Part shown: positions 5,256 through 5,971 of the stretch, one piece after another
Layout: every line of letters begins with the position of its first letter
Position numbering within the stretch: the first letter of the stretch is position 1
Source: Candidatus Alkanophagales archaeon
GTDB lineage: Archaea; Halobacteriota; Syntropharchaeia; Alkanophagales; B39-G2
DNA length: 5,971 nucleotides
Reading direction: 5' to 3'
Assembly (NCBI GenBank): GCA_003661185.1
Contig: QMVQ01000108.1
Span: forward strand, 1 to 5,971
Position numbers and translations under genes: made by a program
The notes under the pieces: generated by a model
The model's database searches: none
What the model was told of the DNA's origin: nothing
What the model saw: the letters and a program-made list of their open reading frames with translations, nothing else

Positions 5256-5678
5256 CTAAGGTAGGTGGAATAGCCTGTAGGCTTCGAGTACGTCCAGGCC
5301 CCTAAGCCTTACTACGTGGAACCCCATGAACTCAAGCCGGCGTGCGACGCTCTCCTGGCTCCTCCTGACCTCCATCTCAAGCTCCCTCATGCCGGCTGCC
5401 TGAGAGGGGTCGACGTTTACCTCGACGAGCACGGCGACCTTATGTAGCCGCTCCTGGCCCGGGCCCTCGACGTGCTGGACGGGCTCGTCTATGCGTAGCG
5501 CTTCGTCCTTCGCCTTCGTCGAAGCCCCAGTGTCCCACTGCCTAAACTTCACCTCGCGGCGCCGCTTCATTCGCCTAAGCCAGGCCTCAAGCTCCTCGCG
5601 GGCCTCCCTTCGCCGCAGCATTAGCTTGAACGTGGCCCTCTCTGAGGCCAGCAACTTCGTGAACTCATCTACGCACAT
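5256..5678 (-). CDS. Hypothetical protein, possible VirB4/HerA-type ATPase N-terminal remnant
   Basis: A 140-residue, highly charged protein. Residues 20-44 form an Arg/Glu-rich helix likely to be coiled coil. Then come KAKDEALRIDEPV (55-67), a strand ERLHKVAVLVEVNV (76-89), a long helix (95-118), GFHVVRLRG (119-127) and LEAYRLFHLP at the end. The order helix, strand VxVLVxV, helix with LEFxGF, then L...LP resembles the region just before the ATPase core in VirB4-like conjugation ATPases of archaea. No Walker A or B motif is present because the frame stops right after that Pro, so it would be a truncated relic. ATG at 5678 has no Shine-Dalgarno site; ATG at 5621 is an alternative. That it is coding is fairly likely from composition; the family is a low-confidence inference. 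Confidence 0.5.
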   Translation of the reverse strand: MCVDEFTKLLASERATFKLMLRRREAREELEAWLRRMKRRREVKFRQWDTGASTKAKDEALRIDEPVQHVEGPGQERLHKVAVLVEVNVDPSQAAGMRELEMEVRRSQESVARRLEFMGFHVVRLRGLDVLEAYRLFHLP

Positions 5679-5729
5679 GGCTAGTTCGCGTGGATTGAAA
5701 GGCGTGAGTGAAGGTCAAATCTATACCAT

Positions 5730-5764
5730 AAAAACGACTTCGGGCTGGAATTACGTTGAAGTCG
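5730..5764 (-). terminator. Hairpin followed by T-run, terminator-like
   Basis: On the minus strand CGACTTC (5764-5758) pairs with GAAGTCG (5741-5735) across a 16-base loop and is followed at once by TTTTT (5734-5730). It could end a minus-strand transcript arriving from beyond the window. The same T-rich stretch (TTTATGG) could also serve as a TATA box for the 5256-5678 gene, about 50 bases upstream of its ATG. Confidence 0.35.
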
Positions 5765-5796
5765 GCCTAAAACCATGTCGCCAACGTGCCGCTCAT

Positions 5797-5809
5797 CATA
5801 TTTAATAGG
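5797..5809 (+). promoter_or_regulatory. TATA-like box with no evident gene downstream
   Basis: CATATTTAATAGG is a good archaeal TATA match and predicts a start near 5829. Downstream there are only tiny ORFs (MTDVITGRG at 5831), then a pyrimidine tract (5915-5939, TTTCACTTTTCCTTTCTTTTC) that could end transcription. A transcript of about 100 bases, possibly a small RNA, is conceivable. I see no tRNA, C/D or H/ACA pattern. Confidence 0.3.
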
Positions 5810-5971
5810 CTCAGAGGCATCGTCAAACGGATGACTGATGTTATTACGGGGCGAGGATGAAGGTAAAGACTACGCTATGAATGATTAAAGACATTGAGAG
5901 CGCTAAACCTTGAACTTTCACTTTTCCTTTCTTTTCTTAAATGAGACCTAAAAGCATATTAATGACAAGGG

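Noticed and set aside
5690..5702. GTGGATTGAAAGG resembles the 3' end of crenarchaeal CRISPR repeats.
   Set aside because: Only a single copy is present; there are no spaced repeats on either side, so there is no array here.
5491..5805. 104-codon plus-strand ORF opposite the 5256-5678 gene.
   Set aside because: Ser- and Arg-rich text typical of an antisense shadow of a charged helical protein.
5844..5917. Short minus-strand ORF with a hydrophobic end (GTG start, about 25 codons, LIIHSVVFTFILAP).
   Set aside because: Too short, weak ribosome site, and overlaps a region with plus-strand promoter and pyrimidine signals; cannot be supported as a membrane peptide.

Overview
The window looks like archaeal chromosome or integrated-element DNA, most likely from a thermophilic member of the Thermoproteota/TACK group. 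Three things point there: AT-rich TATA-like boxes about 25 to 27 bases ahead of start codons (some implying leaderless transcripts), Shine-Dalgarno sites of the GGGTG/GAGGTG type, and heavy use of AGG, CTA and ATA codons. No rRNA or tRNA is seen and I cannot name a species.

Left part (1-1068): the first 32 codons of an unrecognised gene (1-98, minus) lie just downstream of an EVE-domain gene (132-578, minus), probably in one operon. Divergent from them is a broken reading track on the plus strand (712-1068). When joined across frames it resembles the N-terminal nuclease region of large archaeal restriction-modification enzymes.

Centre (1085-3939, minus): a compact two-gene restriction-modification (R-M) operon. 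The putative AccI-type endonuclease comes first, and its stop overlaps the GTG start of an N6-adenine methyltransferase with a C-terminal specificity region. The nuclease has Asn where the catalytic Asp of the PD-(D/E)xK fold is expected. The 5' end of the methylase gene carries two GTCGAC sites as an inverted pair; GTCGAC is one form of the AccI site GTMKAC. A 13-bp direct repeat (1027-1039 and 3973-3985) brackets the operon and suggests acquisition as a module.

Right-centre (3940-5084): about 1.1 kb without a convincing gene but rich in structure. It holds AT-rich tandem repeats (4041-4110), a CTACAC/GTGTAG cluster with a long inverted repeat (4394-4560), and a striking array of GGTAA...TTACC palindromes (4605-5010). 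It reads like a protein-binding array, such as a replication origin, partition site or operator cluster of a mobile element. This is the least explained part of the window.

Right part (5085-5971): a small acidic ORF on the plus strand, converging with a 140-aa minus-strand ORF that may be the N-terminal remnant of a VirB4/HerA-type conjugation ATPase. Beyond it lie a terminator-like hairpin, a TATA-like box and a pyrimidine tract.

Taken together this looks like an accessory or defence region: an EVE reader, a live or half-live R-M system, remnants of another R-M enzyme and of a transfer ATPase, and a repeat-dense control region.
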